A stretch of DNA of 64,000 nucleotides from Actinomucor elegans (GCA_026027325.1 JAMSLZ010000006.1:930001-994000), one strand, 5' to 3'; shown: positions 30,579-42,815, counted from the first letter of the stretch. The notes: generated from the letters alone by a model not told the origin. Program-made: numbers and translations.

Positions 30579-31671
30579 TTAATTTAAAGAAAATATCTCT
30601 ACCAGCGGAAATGAAAGTACTTCTTCGATTGAGAGCTTCTCCTTGGTAACCAACTGTACAAAAAGCGCCATGTCTTCTTGTTTCATACATTCAGAAGCTG
30701 CTCTGTCTTCGTACTCTTTAGTAGGAGCAGCTTGCTCCTTCTCAAATTCAAGTTTTTCTTTCATCAAAGCAAGGAAACCTTGATCATATTGAACCAGTTG
30801 CTCTTGAACGCTCTTGTTGGTAGCATTTTGCTTTCTTTTGTCACGCTTAACCTTTTTGTAACAGAACCAAAAGGCAAACTGTTTTCGTTTTCTCGGCTAC
30901 AAATTAAAAAAATCTACAACAGAACAAGTATTAATGTCAGGTGAATCTTTTTCTTCGAAAGGAGGCAAGCTCATATCAACCAATGATGAGTTTGAGTCAT
31001 TGCTTAAGTCACCAAGGCAAACTAAAGACAAGGTGTTGTTACGACTACCTTCATCAGTAACCAAAACATCATTATCTTTGCCAGTAGAGCACAGGCCAAG
31101 GTCACACGTAGTGCTTTCTCCGCCATCTTCAAGCGCTCTACTAGCATGATATTGTTGATGATCGAAGTTGAACCTCTCAGTATCTCTAGTGAACGACTGT
31201 TTCTTGCTGTTATAGGTGTAGGCAGTAGATATTTCATCCGTTTTCGATTCACTCTTGAACTTATAAAGCTTTTCAAAGCCATGGCACGTTCGTTGTAATT
31301 ACTACTCTTTAGTTTCGCCTTCCAAATCGCCAAATACTGTTTGCGTATATTTCAATTTACGAGCGACAGTATTGTTCTTCATAATTAAATAGACCTTTGC
31401 GTGAATATTAAACTTGTTTTTTGAGTGAACACCCTTAGACTGAAAATACAGTAAAGCTCTATCAATGATATCGGACTTCCTTTTCCTTCTGTAGCAGAGC
31501 CAACAAGCTTCTTAGGATTATCAGTCCCAGTCTCGGTCTTCTGGTTCCAGATGGCGAGTTCTTTGCCCCATTTTGAAGCAGGAACTTCAGAAGTCGGCCA
31601 TAGGGGCTTAGATTATCTTTACCTCCGTCATCAACTGAATACTATCGGCTATAGGTATTCTTAGGTGCCAT
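30579..31671 (-). pseudogene. decayed nuclear-type coiled-coil protein gene
   Basis: Coding sequence read from 31671 (MAPKNTYS) down to a stop near 30579, broken by at least one frameshift near 31487, an early stop and a TAG-TAA pair near 31309. Readable segments in order: ASKWGKELAIWNQKTETGTD; KRKSDIIDRALLYFQSKGVH; KNKFNIHAKVYLIMKNNTVA; an acidic Ser-rich stretch; PRKRKQ (NLS-like); then a Lys/Glu coiled coil (NKSVQEQLVQYDQGFLALMK and EKLEFEKEQ). Possibly related to Myb/SANT plus coiled-coil proteins linked to PIF/Harbinger-type elements, but no DNA-binding motif is clear. I do not recognise the family with confidence. The codons are less AT-rich than the surroundings, suggesting recent loss. 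Confidence 0.5.
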
Positions 31672-33058
31672 ATTAATATAAAAGAATGTAAGATAAAAAT
31701 TTAAGTTATTATCCAGCTAGTTTATATCTCTTGTATTTATACTTCCAAAGGAAACCATAATTTAATATTAGCATTTTGAATGATGTAAAGGATGGCTTAA
31801 TATATGTGCCTTGCATTATATTTTGTCAATTGGTTTAAGTGATGATTCCAGCCTCTGATGAAATTGACAGATGGAGGGGACTCATTTATAAAAAGTATAC
31901 TTTAAGTATGATTGGCTTTTATTTTAATTACCGACATTATATATATAATAATAATAATAATAAATGAAACCACCTGATATGTTTTAGAAGACTTAAATTT
32001 TACCTTGAGAAAATTTATCTGGCCATCATTCCATTTCTTCCTTCTCTTTCACATTTAGTCTCGGTCAAATGTCGCGTCTGATTTACAATACTAGTTACAA
32101 ATGGTCTGATACATCTATCCAGATTTTCATTTAACTCGATACATTAAATACATTTGAATTATTTATGATTAGCAAAAATTGTCTATATTTCATGGTACAT
32201 CTAATCGCTCTAAATTTCCTCTTGGATCTTGGACAAGTGCCGTACCTGGTTAGTATTTTATATTCAAAATAATTTACTCCATTTATTAAAACATGTGTTT
32301 AACTACATCACTCAGAATATTATGTTGGTAGTCATAGCTTTATAGTCAAAAAATGCCTTACAAACTTCGTATAGACATTATTATTGAGCGACGGCATATG
32401 AAATTATTTGATTTCACGATGACCAATCATAACGTCTTTCGGATTGTCGCAGAGAAACCAATTCGGAAATAGGTTATGGTTTTGTTGATCAGTGTGGAGG
32501 TAACTTTATCTTTTTTTTCGTTTATTTATTATATAAACTGATTCAAATTATTATTGCAGCTAGTTGCCGCTGGGGATTGTGCAAGGTTTGTTATATCTAT
32601 ATGAAAAACTTTGTTATAAATTTACGTTGCGGTATAATTAATATATGTTATACCTTTAGCGCTTTTAATTGAGGATTAACACTCAGTAAGGAAGAGCTTA
32701 TGTCAATAGAAGAGGCCAGCAAGAACAGTATCATACTTTGATAACAATTTCAGCCCTGTTATGAATCTCACCTTTCAGATTATTGCCAAAACGAGGTATG
32801 ATCAACTTCAGAGAAAGCAATCCAGAATGTAGGCCATGTTTCATTGATCAATGTATGGGCATAATTCTTAGTATATTTATTTATACGTTATGGAATTTGA
32901 AAAGGTATATTGCTATATATTATAGAATGGAAATGATTTTCATTATAGGACAACTAATGTGGGTATACTGGAAGAAGTAGAGTTATTTAAAGCAAGATAT
33001 AAAACATGGAGAAGGTAAGTGATTGCTTGATTATATAGTGAATCATTTAAACGAATGG
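31672..33058. other. 1.4-kb gene-poor stretch
   Basis: AT-rich. It holds an (ATA/TAA)n run near 31940-31963, one copy of the dispersed TCTCGGYC motif (32053-32084), and the 3' flank shared by WWE-like cassettes (about 32908-32942). No gene. Confidence 0.5.
32053..32084 (+). repeat. dispersed motif copy
   Basis: Carries ATTTAGTCTCGGTCAAATGT followed by CGCGTCTGATTT, matching 47363-47407 and, in reverse, 42791-42815. Confidence 0.6.
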
Positions 33059-33147
33059 TGGCATAGTAGAGGCATAGTGGAGGCATAGTAGAGGCATAGT
33101 AGAGGCATAGTAGAGGCATAGTGGAGGCATAGTGGAGGCATAGTGGT
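33059..33147. repeat. 11-bp tandem repeat, about 8 units
   Basis: Unit GAGGCATAGTR repeated about eight times just downstream of WWE-like copy B (in its presumed 3' UTR). Copies D and F have about two units of the related AGTAGAGACAT in the same place, so the array grew from a shared seed. Confidence 0.85.
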
Positions 33148-33164
33148 TTCGAGTCAGGCCTTGT

Positions 33165-33374
33165 TCAGCAGTAAGCGATTGCATAAACGATGTCATTGTG
33201 AAGAATAGCCATACTATAATCGAAATCAACATAAACTGGACCTTTGAAGGTGGATGATAGAATGAAACCGCTTTGGTTGTGGGACCATAGATAGTTGACG
33301 CATTTCGCAGTAGTATCATCAAGGGGAAGCCATTGGGAGCCAAGAGCGATTTTCCAACATTTACGGATTGGCAT
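33165..33374 (-). CDS. WWE-like microprotein, copy B
   Basis: 69 residues, start ATG at 33374. It keeps all family landmarks: W-x-I-x-x-GSQWLPLDDTTA, LWS, SGF, SSTFKGPVYVDFD, SMAILHND and YAIAYC at the end. It differs from copy A mainly near the N-terminus (MPIRKCWK) and in the helix. Cys replaces Trp in the A-copy segment AKWVDYLW (AKCVNYLW). A TATA box lies 54 nt upstream and the 11-bp array is downstream. It sits just left of a LINE ORF1 relic on the opposite strand. Confidence 0.7.
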   Translation of the reverse strand: MPIRKCWKIALGSQWLPLDDTTAKCVNYLWSHNQSGFILSSTFKGPVYVDFDYSMAILHNDIVYAIAYC

Positions 33375-33427
33375 TATGCAAGATCAAATAAATAATATAG
33401 GGAAAGGAAAAGATCAAGGAAGCGCTT

Positions 33428-33435
33428 TATTTATA
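33428..33435 (-). promoter_or_regulatory. TATA box, WWE-like copy B
   Basis: TATAAATA on the minus strand, 54 nt upstream of the copy B ATG. Confidence 0.65.
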
Positions 33436-33689
33436 CTAGAAGGATGTGGTTATATACATAAAATCATTTGACAGAAGAAAACGGTCCCCAAGTTTTTACT
33501 GGAGCTGACAGTTACACAGCGTCAAACACCCCCAACAAACAGAAATTACGAAAGAATTAATACTTCACCGAAACAAGATGAGCCATTTTTTCGATCTCCG
33601 TTAACTCCATCAATCCAGACTTCAACTATGGTCTCGTACAGTCGTCACAACGAAATCATCACTACCCCATGAAGATCAAGTTACAATCA

Positions 33690-34860
33690 ATCAGGAAATT
33701 GGTTATACCACTCATAAGTCACTCACATGTAGAAAATAATATTCCACTGGTAGTGTCCTCTTTGGTGTTATAATCGATCCAGAATCATAAAAAGAATTTT
33801 TTGGTATTATCACCAAGGCTTTCCCTAATCATTGGGAGGTTGCGTTCCATATGGAATATAATAAGCGAAATTTTATTGAAGTATAGTTCTTAAACGAAGA
33901 AGACCGCGCAGAATCCCTGATGAAAGGCTTGGTTTTCGAGGATAGTAAGGCTATAATCTTACCTACTCCTGCACTTGAACTGAGGCTCAAGTGCTTCGTT
34001 TGTCTTTGTCTCATCTCCCTTTTGTCACTGAAGAAGCTTTATTGGAAGACCTACGTGCGAGTTTTGTCCCATACGGTTGAGTATTGGATGTAGGTATCAG
34101 CTGTGAAAAAGACTATCGGACGTACATCGGCGAAGGATACGCCGTTTTGGACATTTCCATTCTTAAAAATTCAGATAAAGAGTTTTCTGAATTCACATAC
34201 ATAGTTCAACAGGAACAGTCTCTTATGAATGTGATTCGTGCCACTTGGTATAATATGAAGTCTTGGCGCTCCTGCTGCCATGATGAGAGCGGTACTTATG
34301 TCTCACGCACTTGCCCCTAAAAGCCTGGAACTTAGTAGGCAGTTTGTTGGAATTATAACACTCGTGGACACCTCAAGTCTGAATTCCCAGTTAAACGTCT
34401 TTGCAGATCTCCATTGAGTGTTGTAGATAACAATACTACTTTTCAGCCCCGCACTAGTGCCTAACAAGAGCATACAAGTAGGAATGGCATGGACGGTATT
34501 GTTCATACAGCCATAACAGTTAAGAATACCACCCAATCATCAAATGCTGATCATGTGCACACATCTACACCTATCTCCAATGCGAATAGTACCGCTGATT
34601 CTACTATGATAGAAACGGAAGGGGTTTGGGCAAGGATATTGCTATGATAAAACCCATAGGTCCAGTTGCAAATCCTTTGCGGGACGGTAAGACGGATAAT
34701 ATACAATTCCTCCTGGGAACCACCAAACTATATAACACTGTATCGACTGAGAATATGGGAATAGACACCATTCAGTCGAACGGGAAAAGGATCACTAAGA
34801 CTGTTGTGAATATGATAGATAAAAGTTATGAAAGATAGAGATACTTTTAAAACTGATGAT
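33690..34860 (+). pseudogene. LINE ORF1 relic, copy 2
   Basis: A degraded relative of the ORF1 at 26.7 kb. Readable segments: EFFGIITKAFPNHWEV; RAESLMKGLVFEDSKAIILP; LSHLPFVTEEALLEDLRASF then VPYG, stop, then VLDVGISCEKDYRTYIGEGY and AVLDI. The LPF..SFVPYG..GEGYAVLD pattern is the same RRM-like fold as GLPRQYG..LSPYG..GRGYAVLE in copy 1, but the two are clearly different sequences. A knuckle remnant with C-x-N-Y-N-T-R-G-H follows near 34345, with its last Cys lost. Frameshifts and stops throughout. Confidence 0.65.
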
Positions 34861-35289
34861 AGGGTTTATTTTCAGATCAAGAATTGATTAGCTCGTCAAA
34901 AGGTGATAATATGCATCTCTGACATACTTTTCTACGATTAATGCTTGATTCTAAATTCATATTACGATTTGCCAGGAATAAGGTTGGGCTGCGTATAATG
35001 AAGACCAGGGATAATAACCAAATGAGCGAACCGAGATTAGCGGCGAGGAGTGTCGGGTTCATTATATTCAAAGGTAATCGTATTGGATGTAATATTTGGT
35101 GTGGGAGATAGTATTTATCAATTAGCGTCTACTTGCTCAGCGTGATATATAAATAAAGATATTTTAACTTAATCAAATACAGTCATTTACATTCTGGTTC
35201 TTAGTAATAATGCTTTATACACTTCTGCAGCTATATATAAGGATATCTATACGATTTTATATCTGTACAGTATTCTCTTATTAATATAA
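34861..35289. other. gene-poor stretch
   Basis: AT-rich; the right end (about 35270-35310) matches 50985-51030 and belongs to the 3' flank of the decayed WWE-like copies. Confidence 0.45.
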
Positions 35290-35500
35290 TCATGAGCGTT
35301 TACAACAAAACTGTATCTCTGTAAATAATGACCATGTTAAAATCGAAGCCGATATAAACAGAACTATCATGGAATGTAAACGAGTTAATAAACCCACACT
35401 AGCCGCGCAACCATAAACAATGAATACACTCAGCTGTGATACCATCAAGGACAAGCCATTGTGAGCAAATGACAATTTTTCAGTATTTTTGAGCAGTCAT
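35290..35500 (-). pseudogene. WWE-like microprotein, decayed copy C
   Basis: Reads from ATG 35500: MTAQKY, stop, KIVICSQWLVLDGITAECIH, then CLWLRG, stop, CGFINSFTF, then VYIGFDFNMVIIYRDTV and an early end (LL, stop) in place of YAIAYC. Two nonsense codons and several lost landmarks (GSQW to CSQW, LPLD to LVLD) show decay. It is closest to copy E (AECVHCLWLRGQSGFINSST there). The TATA box position holds only a degenerate TTAAATAT. Confidence 0.75.
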
Positions 35501-38342
35501 TATATATAAATGAAATAAGTAGTAATAATCGAGTGACTAGTATATTTAAGCAAACTGTGGTGATTAAATAGCTATTAGTGATGAAGTAAATAGTAAATAG
35601 TCAAATAAACAGTAATGATTGGATGAGTGGTAATGATCAATTAAATAGTAGCGATGGAGTGCGAGAAAAGGAAGAAAGGTAATTGAAATTTATGTAACTA
35701 TTTATAATTGAAGTACACCTGTGCATATCATTTATCAATCGGAAGTCTCCTCCATCATTTCCGAATCTACTGAAAAATTGTACCCCAGTTTAAAGTGTCA
35801 TAAAGTGACAAAAAAGGAAAATTGCCGATCATTATGTGCACGGTGTCCGGATTATTCAACGCCACCATGACTTTAAAAGGCCGAAAAACTGATTGAGTGT
35901 AGTTGGATCGCGAGAAAACGCTATTCATGTGTATAATTGCTTAGCCATCTTTTAATCTTATGAGTGCAATGCTAGTATACAAAACAATAAGGCTTTATTT
36001 GATCTAAAATAAAACGCGGTGTGCTTCTTTGAATGCCTGTTACTAGCAAAATATAGATGCGAGTTTATTTTAACAATAAAGACCAATCCGAATCAAAGAG
36101 TTACCTATGACTATTCAACCTCAGTTTATATATCTTAGAAAGAAACCACTCTAGAATATGTTTATAAATAATTTTCAACAAACGAGCCAAAGTGGTTCCC
36201 AATTATTATAAAATATTTGCCAGGGCGATCGTCCACTGTAATGAAAGCGTGATTTAATATATAGTAACTTTTACTTGCATACAATGACTTGAGAAAATTA
36301 TGTCCTGTTATAAAAAATTTTTTTTTAGAAAATGTAGTTGATTCCGAGTATGTTATAGTATGTGTAGTGGAACAACCAGATCTCAACTAAACCAGTCTGG
36401 ATTTTAGTCATGTTGTATCTTAGATAACTAAGCTACGTAATACATAGTTCTTGGTCTTTCTTTTACATTGTCATATTAAATTACAAGTCCATGTTTAGTG
36501 TAATTATGTTTACTATAGTTTCCCCTTTAACAGTTAAGCAAGTAGACCTGCAAAACTCTTGTGTGGAGCAGTCAAGGAATCTACAGATTTTTAGATCTAA
36601 GCTGAATTATTATGAACATTATGAAATTTATTGTTAATCATTAACAAATAGTATACACCAGCTGTGCTTCAGCTAAATAAACGCCTAATAGACGCATAAT
36701 TTATCCTAAGTAGTTAATACTAACAGATATAACATTTGATCGAAATCGGATAGGAGATATCATATTTCCTCCTATAGAGTACATCATATGTATTAAATTT
36801 TGTCTACTTGTGTTATAATATGTATACATACTCTAGCATAAAGCACATATTGTATCTACACACTTCCACATCTCATAACCAACATAAGAGTTGATTATAA
36901 GATAGTTCAGAATTAAGTAATGGTGTTGCTTATAGATATGAATTGAAAGTATATTTGATTACACCAAACAAACTGATGGACATAAAAGAGATCTATAGTT
37001 TACCATAAAACTTCCCTCACCTTTGAATAAAAGGCTTAAAGAAGCCTTAGTAATACATAAGTAGATAGGGTCATAGTCGAACTACGGTAGAGTCACGATT
37101 ATTCAGTTATTGCTACTATGTCGTGCTTATATATCTAGCTGAAGCATTGGATTATAACTGTGTGGTATTATTATTATAATATTGCATTGTTCTATGTAGA
37201 AGATCATTTAAGTAGAGGATGATGTCGTTAGACAGGTGAATTTAATGTAGGAACTGCGAAAAAGGTGATAAAACATAATTATTTTCTAGCTCACTTTAAG
37301 TTTAAATGTTTATTCACCACAGACATGAAGTACGATAAATTTATATCAATTGTTGCTTTCTAACCATTAATTGTATAATTTCCTTGTAATTTAATAAGAA
37401 ATTTCAGTAGATACTGCCGTTCATTCTGGATATGAGCTAATAACTAAATGTAATGTTTAATTGAAATCAATAGAGAGATCTAGATAATTTCCAGAGGCCC
37501 TTTAGTATACTTATTCAAACGTTGTTATATCTTCATTTGTTTGTTTGGAACTCTAGACAGTATTTCTTCAAATAGATATTATGTACTACAGGTTCGCCGT
37601 ATCATTGAGTATACTAACATAAGTTTTGTATCTCTATTTTCTTAATACAAAATACTTGAGCTCAGATATCAAGTTTAAAATGCCAACTTTAATCAAGATA
37701 GTTTCATCAACTGAATGGAACATCCAATAATCGTTACAGCATTTAATATTCCTTTGAATTTTACTCCAGTTCCACTAAAGCACAGATTGGGTATTTAGGC
37801 ATTGCTACTAAGTAGAATTCGGTTTAAAGTACTTCAAATGTTAATAGCTTAAACCATTGACAGTTGTTCATCTCTTCTCGTCTCATCACTATATCGCGTT
37901 TCTTCAGGACTGTGGAATTAATCTAGAGGTATATTTACAAAGTCGTTTACATTACTATATAATGAGGATACTATCTGAAAAGTGAATTCTGTAATTTAGT
38001 AATTGAAATTTCTATGTGGTATTATTCGACTTTTGAAATGTAATGAAAACAAGTGAAGTATTTTTATCGATTAATTAATCACTGAAGAAACAAGAGAGTG
38101 TAGTCTATTATAAAACGTTTTGTTGATTGTTTAAAAGGTATACATGTACCGCGTTTATTCATATGTATATCATGTTTGAAGAAAAAAAATAATGCAATGC
38201 TATATATTATAGAATGAAAATACTTAGGCTTTTGGAGAAGTTAGTGTAAGTCATGAAGCTCCTGCAGCTGCTATTAAAAATTATGCATATAGAATAGATA
38301 GTGGTAGATTGATTAGGTAAAGATCGAGCCATTCAAAGAAAA
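35501..38342. other. 2.8-kb gene-poor stretch
   Basis: AT-rich, no gene seen. 37860-38090 resembles 43300-43520 (shared stretch around ATTCGACTTTTGAAATGTAA and GTTTCTTCAG), indicating dispersed duplication. 38160-38340 is the 3' flank of copy D, shared with copy F. Confidence 0.5.
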
Positions 38343-38399
38343 GGCAGCATACAAAGTAGAGACATAGTAGAGACATAGTGGATTGGCATAAGGTTTTGA

Positions 38400-38612
38400 T
38401 TAGCAGTAGGCAATAGCATAGGAGGTGTTGTTGTAAAGAATAGCCATGTCATTATCAAAATTAACGTACACAAGTGCGTTGTTGAAGAATGCCGAAACAA
38501 TATAGCCACTCTGACGACGGGACCATAACTGATGAATATATCTTGTCGCCACATCATCAAGAGGTAACCATTGTGATCCAATAGCGATTCTCCAATATCT
38601 ACGATCTGCCAT
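38400..38612 (-). CDS. WWE-like microprotein, copy D
   Basis: 70 residues from ATG 38612. It begins MADRRYWRIAIGSQWLPLDD and ends MAILYNNTSYAIAYC. By my count it differs from copy F at 10 of 70 positions, the closest pair in the window. The open frame extends upstream to 38702, but that extension has no counterpart in the other copies and passes through the TATA box. Two 11-bp AGTAGAGACAT units lie just after the stop. Confidence 0.72.
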   Translation of the reverse strand: MADRRYWRIAIGSQWLPLDDVATRYIHQLWSRRQSGYIVSAFFNNALVYVNFDNDMAILYNNTSYAIAYC

Positions 38613-38677
38613 TGTATCTAAATCAAACAAATAGTAAAAGCTGCGTGTAAGGAAAGAAAAATAAAAAAAATGGAGGA

Positions 38678-38685
38678 TATTTATA
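38678..38685 (-). promoter_or_regulatory. TATA box, WWE-like copy D
   Basis: TATAAATA on the minus strand, 66 nt upstream of the ATG. Confidence 0.65.
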
Positions 38686-40809
38686 CAGAACGAAAACCAC
38701 AAAGCCCAAATCCCAAAGGAGCTTTAGCATGATGCTGCTTGGAGAGATCGGAAAATCCCCTTTAAACAGAAGATGAATTGGTATGAAGAATAAAAAAAAT
38801 AGCGTAGATCCGAATTTGCTAAGTGCGATCAAACCAATTGGATGTTGTAGATGACATAAGAGTGGCACCAACACTTATGCACGTGGCTGAAGAGTCACGG
38901 ACAATCTGTTTTTCTATGAAGGTAAAGCTTAGCTTTATTAGGTGACGAATAGATCAAGCCACAGAAAAATATTGTATTGGATTTTGATGTAATCCCAGTA
39001 GTCAACAAGTCCTACAATTGTATGCATATTAAATTGCAGTATTGCAAATGTTTTAAGCAAACCCTGCATAACATAATTGAAATCCTTTTATACATGTTGC
39101 ATCTATCTAGTTCTCCCCGTCTGCACATCCCGATTTTGAACCTCAGTTTTTTAATGAGATTAACATTTCAGTGATATAGCATTGCTCAGAGAGGTAGCAT
39201 AAATAAGCGCATATTTTATTTTGGATAGACTATTAACAAGACAGCTAAAACACTTTATTAGACATTTATCGAGATTCAGACCGGGGTAGCTAAAATGCAA
39301 CACATAAATGTACTATAAAACTGGGGTTTAATTAAGTTAGACAACTCCAAATCAAAAATCATTTCTGAGATTAAACTATTTTTGGAATGCTGCCCAAATA
39401 GCGAACGTCATTGACTGGCAATTAAGCTGTAGCAAAAGCAATAAAATTATTAAAGTTTGACGAAGTGCCTGGTGCTAAAAGTGGCACTCTACCCTCCGTT
39501 TCTTCCATTTCTAAACCTCTATAAAGGTCTCTTTCAAATAACCTACGTGGTGACTGGTCCACATCCGAGGCTGGCTGCTGTATCTACTGAAATTCGTTTT
39601 CAATCGGGTACGATGTGTATCACGTTGTTAGTAGTAGGTTAACGGCAATTTATCGAGTAGTATTACTTGCTTGTATCCGGATTTCTTGTTTTATCTGGTT
39701 CAAATGCTACATCTAATCGATGATTCTCATTGAAAGTGATACGTTGTATCCAGTAAAGTCTTCATTCCACTGTAGCCCAATAATCTATACTATTGTTTAT
39801 ATGCTTGATTGGTAACAAATTGAATGTATTTCAAATTACTGTCATTCATCTCCTGGTTTCACAGTTAAATATGGTAGCTTTTCATTACCTCATGTCTAAT
39901 ACTGACTATTACATTTTATGAAACAGATACCTCTCCAATATTAAATGCATTAAAGGGATAACTCTAATTAAATGAACAAAAACGTGGCGGAAAATGTACT
40001 ATTCATGCGAATGCATTTATTGGTTGCGGTAATTGAATTTGGTACCTTTTCCCTTTTTTGAAGTTCTCATAGCCAATCAAAGTAGATGCTTTTGGAATAC
40101 CAACATCTATAAAGGTACGTCCGGTTAGAATTAAGGATTATTCTTTTTGAAAAGCAATCGTTTAAGATTTTTAGCTGTGAATAATATCCATCTCACTCCA
40201 TTTAAGTAAACAGGTTAGACAGCTTGTTCAACTTGAGGCGTCATAAGGTCCAGAAGTTGAAGCGTCATGAGGTACATAAATTGAAGTATCATAAGATCAA
40301 TCAGTTTGTATCCACAACCCAGCTTAATCAAATTTACCCCAGCAAGTTCAATTGATGAAAACCCAAAAATCACCCCAATTTTTTGTTTTCTTTTTTAAAG
40401 GACCCAAGGCAAACACTGGCAAAGTAGTAATGAAAAAATAAATATATGCTGCTTTTTGTCAAGAAAATGACACGCATCTAAGGCACAATTGTGTATCATC
40501 GATCAATGGCAAATCAATCCAAATAGTAGTATATTATTAAATATTTTATTGACTGTTATAAACTTATAGCGAACAAAATGTTCACTTACATACATCATAT
40601 TTGAAAAAAAAGTGCATTGCTATATATTACATAGTGAAAATGGTTTGATTGCGGAGCATTGAATGTAACATATTCAGAAAGAAATAGAGCTGCTTTAAAG
40701 ATGGGCATATACCATATGAATGGAGACAGAAATGATTGATTGCATAATTGAAATATTCGAAGAAAAATTGGCATACTAGTAGTAATCATTGGACAGTGTA
40801 AAACCTTGA
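38686..40809. other. 2.1-kb gene-poor stretch
   Basis: AT-rich. Contains a 24-bp triple tandem repeat (40233-40304) and, at 40600-40640, the copy E 3' flank. The open frame at 39457-39642 shows no family features. Confidence 0.5.
40233..40304. repeat. 24-bp tandem repeat, 3 units
   Basis: Three diverged units beginning TTGAGGCGTCATAAGG, TTGAAGCGTCATGAGG and TTGAAGTATCATAAGA, each 24 bp. Confidence 0.85.
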
Positions 40810-41022
40810 TTAGCAATAAGCAATAGCATAGACTGTGTCTCTGTAAATAATGGACATAGTATAATCGAAGTCGACGTAAGCAGGACTATCACGAAATGTA
40901 GACGAGTTAATGAACCCACTCTGGCCGCGCAACCATAAGCAATGAACGCATTCTGCTGTGGTAGTATCAAGAGGAAGCCATTGAGAACCAAGGGAGATTT
41001 TCCAGTATCTACGAGCTGCCAT
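40810..41022 (-). CDS. WWE-like microprotein, copy E
   Basis: 70 residues from ATG 41022, starting MAARRYWKISLGSQWLPLD. Differences from the other intact copies are LWLRGQSGFINSSTF and a one-residue insertion (RDSPAYVDFD). It ends YAIAYC. Copy C decays from this subtype (shared LWLRG and INS). The longer frame to 41244 runs through the TATA box and is unlikely to be the start. Confidence 0.72.
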   Translation of the reverse strand: MAARRYWKISLGSQWLPLDTTTAECVHCLWLRGQSGFINSSTFRDSPAYVDFDYTMSIIYRDTVYAIAYC

Positions 41023-41081
41023 TAAATACAATTGATTGTAAAAAAAAAAGGGAAGGAAGAATAAGCTTGATCTGACCACTC

Positions 41082-41089
41082 TATTTATA
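41082..41089 (-). promoter_or_regulatory. TATA box, WWE-like copy E
   Basis: TATAAATA on the minus strand, 60 nt upstream of the ATG. The leader shares GGAAGGAAGAATAAGCTTGA with copy F (AGGAAGGAATAATAAGCTTG there). Confidence 0.65.
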
Positions 41090-42790
41090 AGAATTAAAAC
41101 TAATTGAGTTGCTACTATGCTATTTTCTCTCGGTGGTTGTCGGAAAACATCCTTTACAGTGAGATAAAATATTAATATATATATATACACACCACAGCTT
41201 ATCAATAGAACAAATGACGGTACTGCATGATCAGAGAGAGGCATGGCTGTTGAAGCTCGAAGCTGGAACCAATAGATCGGCGTAGATCATTGTGGGGGCA
41301 GAGGCCACCAAATGACGTATAATGTAATGCTCGTATAAGATACTTTATTATGAAGATAGTAAACACTAGATGCTTGGTCGAGTGTATGGATATAGAGTAC
41401 ATACTTATTGTTACTGTTTTAATTAAATAATGTTTAAATAATTTCGCATTAACCATTGAATGTTTTAGTAAATAAATGGTTCAATGCCTCTTTACGCACT
41501 AATACATGAAACAGTCAAATAATAACCACCGAATATATAGAATAGAATTACTAGATAATCTGCAAAAACAAAAAAAAAGAAAGAATGGAATACTCAGCCA
41601 ACTATTGTGGCTCTAACGGGGACCTGTTGATTTAAACTCAGAAAGTTCAGAAGGCGCTAGTAATTTCTCAGCAGAATATGCAAGTAGCACTAATAAATGC
41701 ACATCATTTATAAAGGTGAATAAAAAACCACGAGTACATGGTATCATAGAGTACTAATAATTAATAATTAGACCTTAACTGAACCTATAGTCCTAATAGC
41801 AGTGAAAAAACGTTGTGCATGATCTGAGCATAATGCTTGATATAACGCTGTAACTAACTCTAGACTTGCAACTACAAAACACAGCGTGGAATGAGTAGCT
41901 CACTTCTGTTGGGGATATTTAATATCTGCGCATAATCACATTACTCGTTTTTATTGCTGTGTTGTAGATGTGAGTCATGGTTAATTTTATTGGAGAATAT
42001 AGCTGTTCAGCTATTACAGTATATATATTTAATAATGTAGATGAATTTGCTTCAGAAGTTATCTATGACTACTCAGTCACAACCAATACATTTGGGTACA
42101 AAGAAAAAGCGCCCCTTCTCTGTAACTCAAGTTTCCAGAATACGTCGAAGAATGGCACCATAAATCAATTTCAAGCACATAACGCCCAATAACACATTAG
42201 TACCAGATCAATTATTGACTCTGGATAAAACGCGAGTATGATACTTTTGTTTATGAAATCGATACTATGATACGTCATAAACTGTTTTGGAAGTTAACGC
42301 GTGATTCACAAAGTAACCTGGCTCTGAATGGTTTCGATAATAATATAGAGACAGTTTTTTCCATTGCAGTCGCATCGCCAAAGACATAAAAGTCGACTTC
42401 AATCGAGTGAAATGGAATATTCTACCAATGGAAGGAAGATTATAAATTAAAGAAACATGAAAAGGTTGCCCTTGCAAGCTTTAATATTCTATAGGTATTT
42501 GAATTGGTACCTAAGTCAAACATAACTATTTTTTTTTAAAAAAAAAGAAAGAAATTAAGTCATACTGATGGTACTGTAGTTAAACAAAGGTTCAATTGAA
42601 TTCAAAAGCACATTCTAAATATGCAATATTTGAGGGAAATCATCCAAAAGATTATACATCATCAGAACTGGATTATATGAAAAGCGTGCAATTTACAGTT
42701 GATTATTAACAAATCGAATATAACAACTACCCTTCAACAAAACAAAGATTCTAATAAATGGAACAACTGATTTTGAAGATGGGTTACTTT

Positions 42791-42815
42791 TCGGATGCGA
42801 CATCCGACCGAGATC
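42791..42815 (-). repeat. dispersed motif copy (reverse)
   Basis: The reverse complement reads GATCTCGGTCGGATGTCGCA then TCCGA. It also forms a 7-bp hairpin (TCGGATG/CATCCGA). Confidence 0.6.

Noticed and set aside
33047..33343. Open frame reading the 11-bp repeat as a peptide repeat
   Set aside because: Out of frame with the conserved microprotein and generated by the 11-bp array.
38613..38702. N-terminal extension of WWE-like copy D (and the like at 41023-41244 for copy E)
   Set aside because: Extensions cross the TATA box, differ between copies and look like signal or membrane segments only through AT-rich Phe/Leu codons; the conserved ATG is used instead.
39457..39642. 61-codon open frame
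   Set aside because: Isolated, no conserved motif, no start context.
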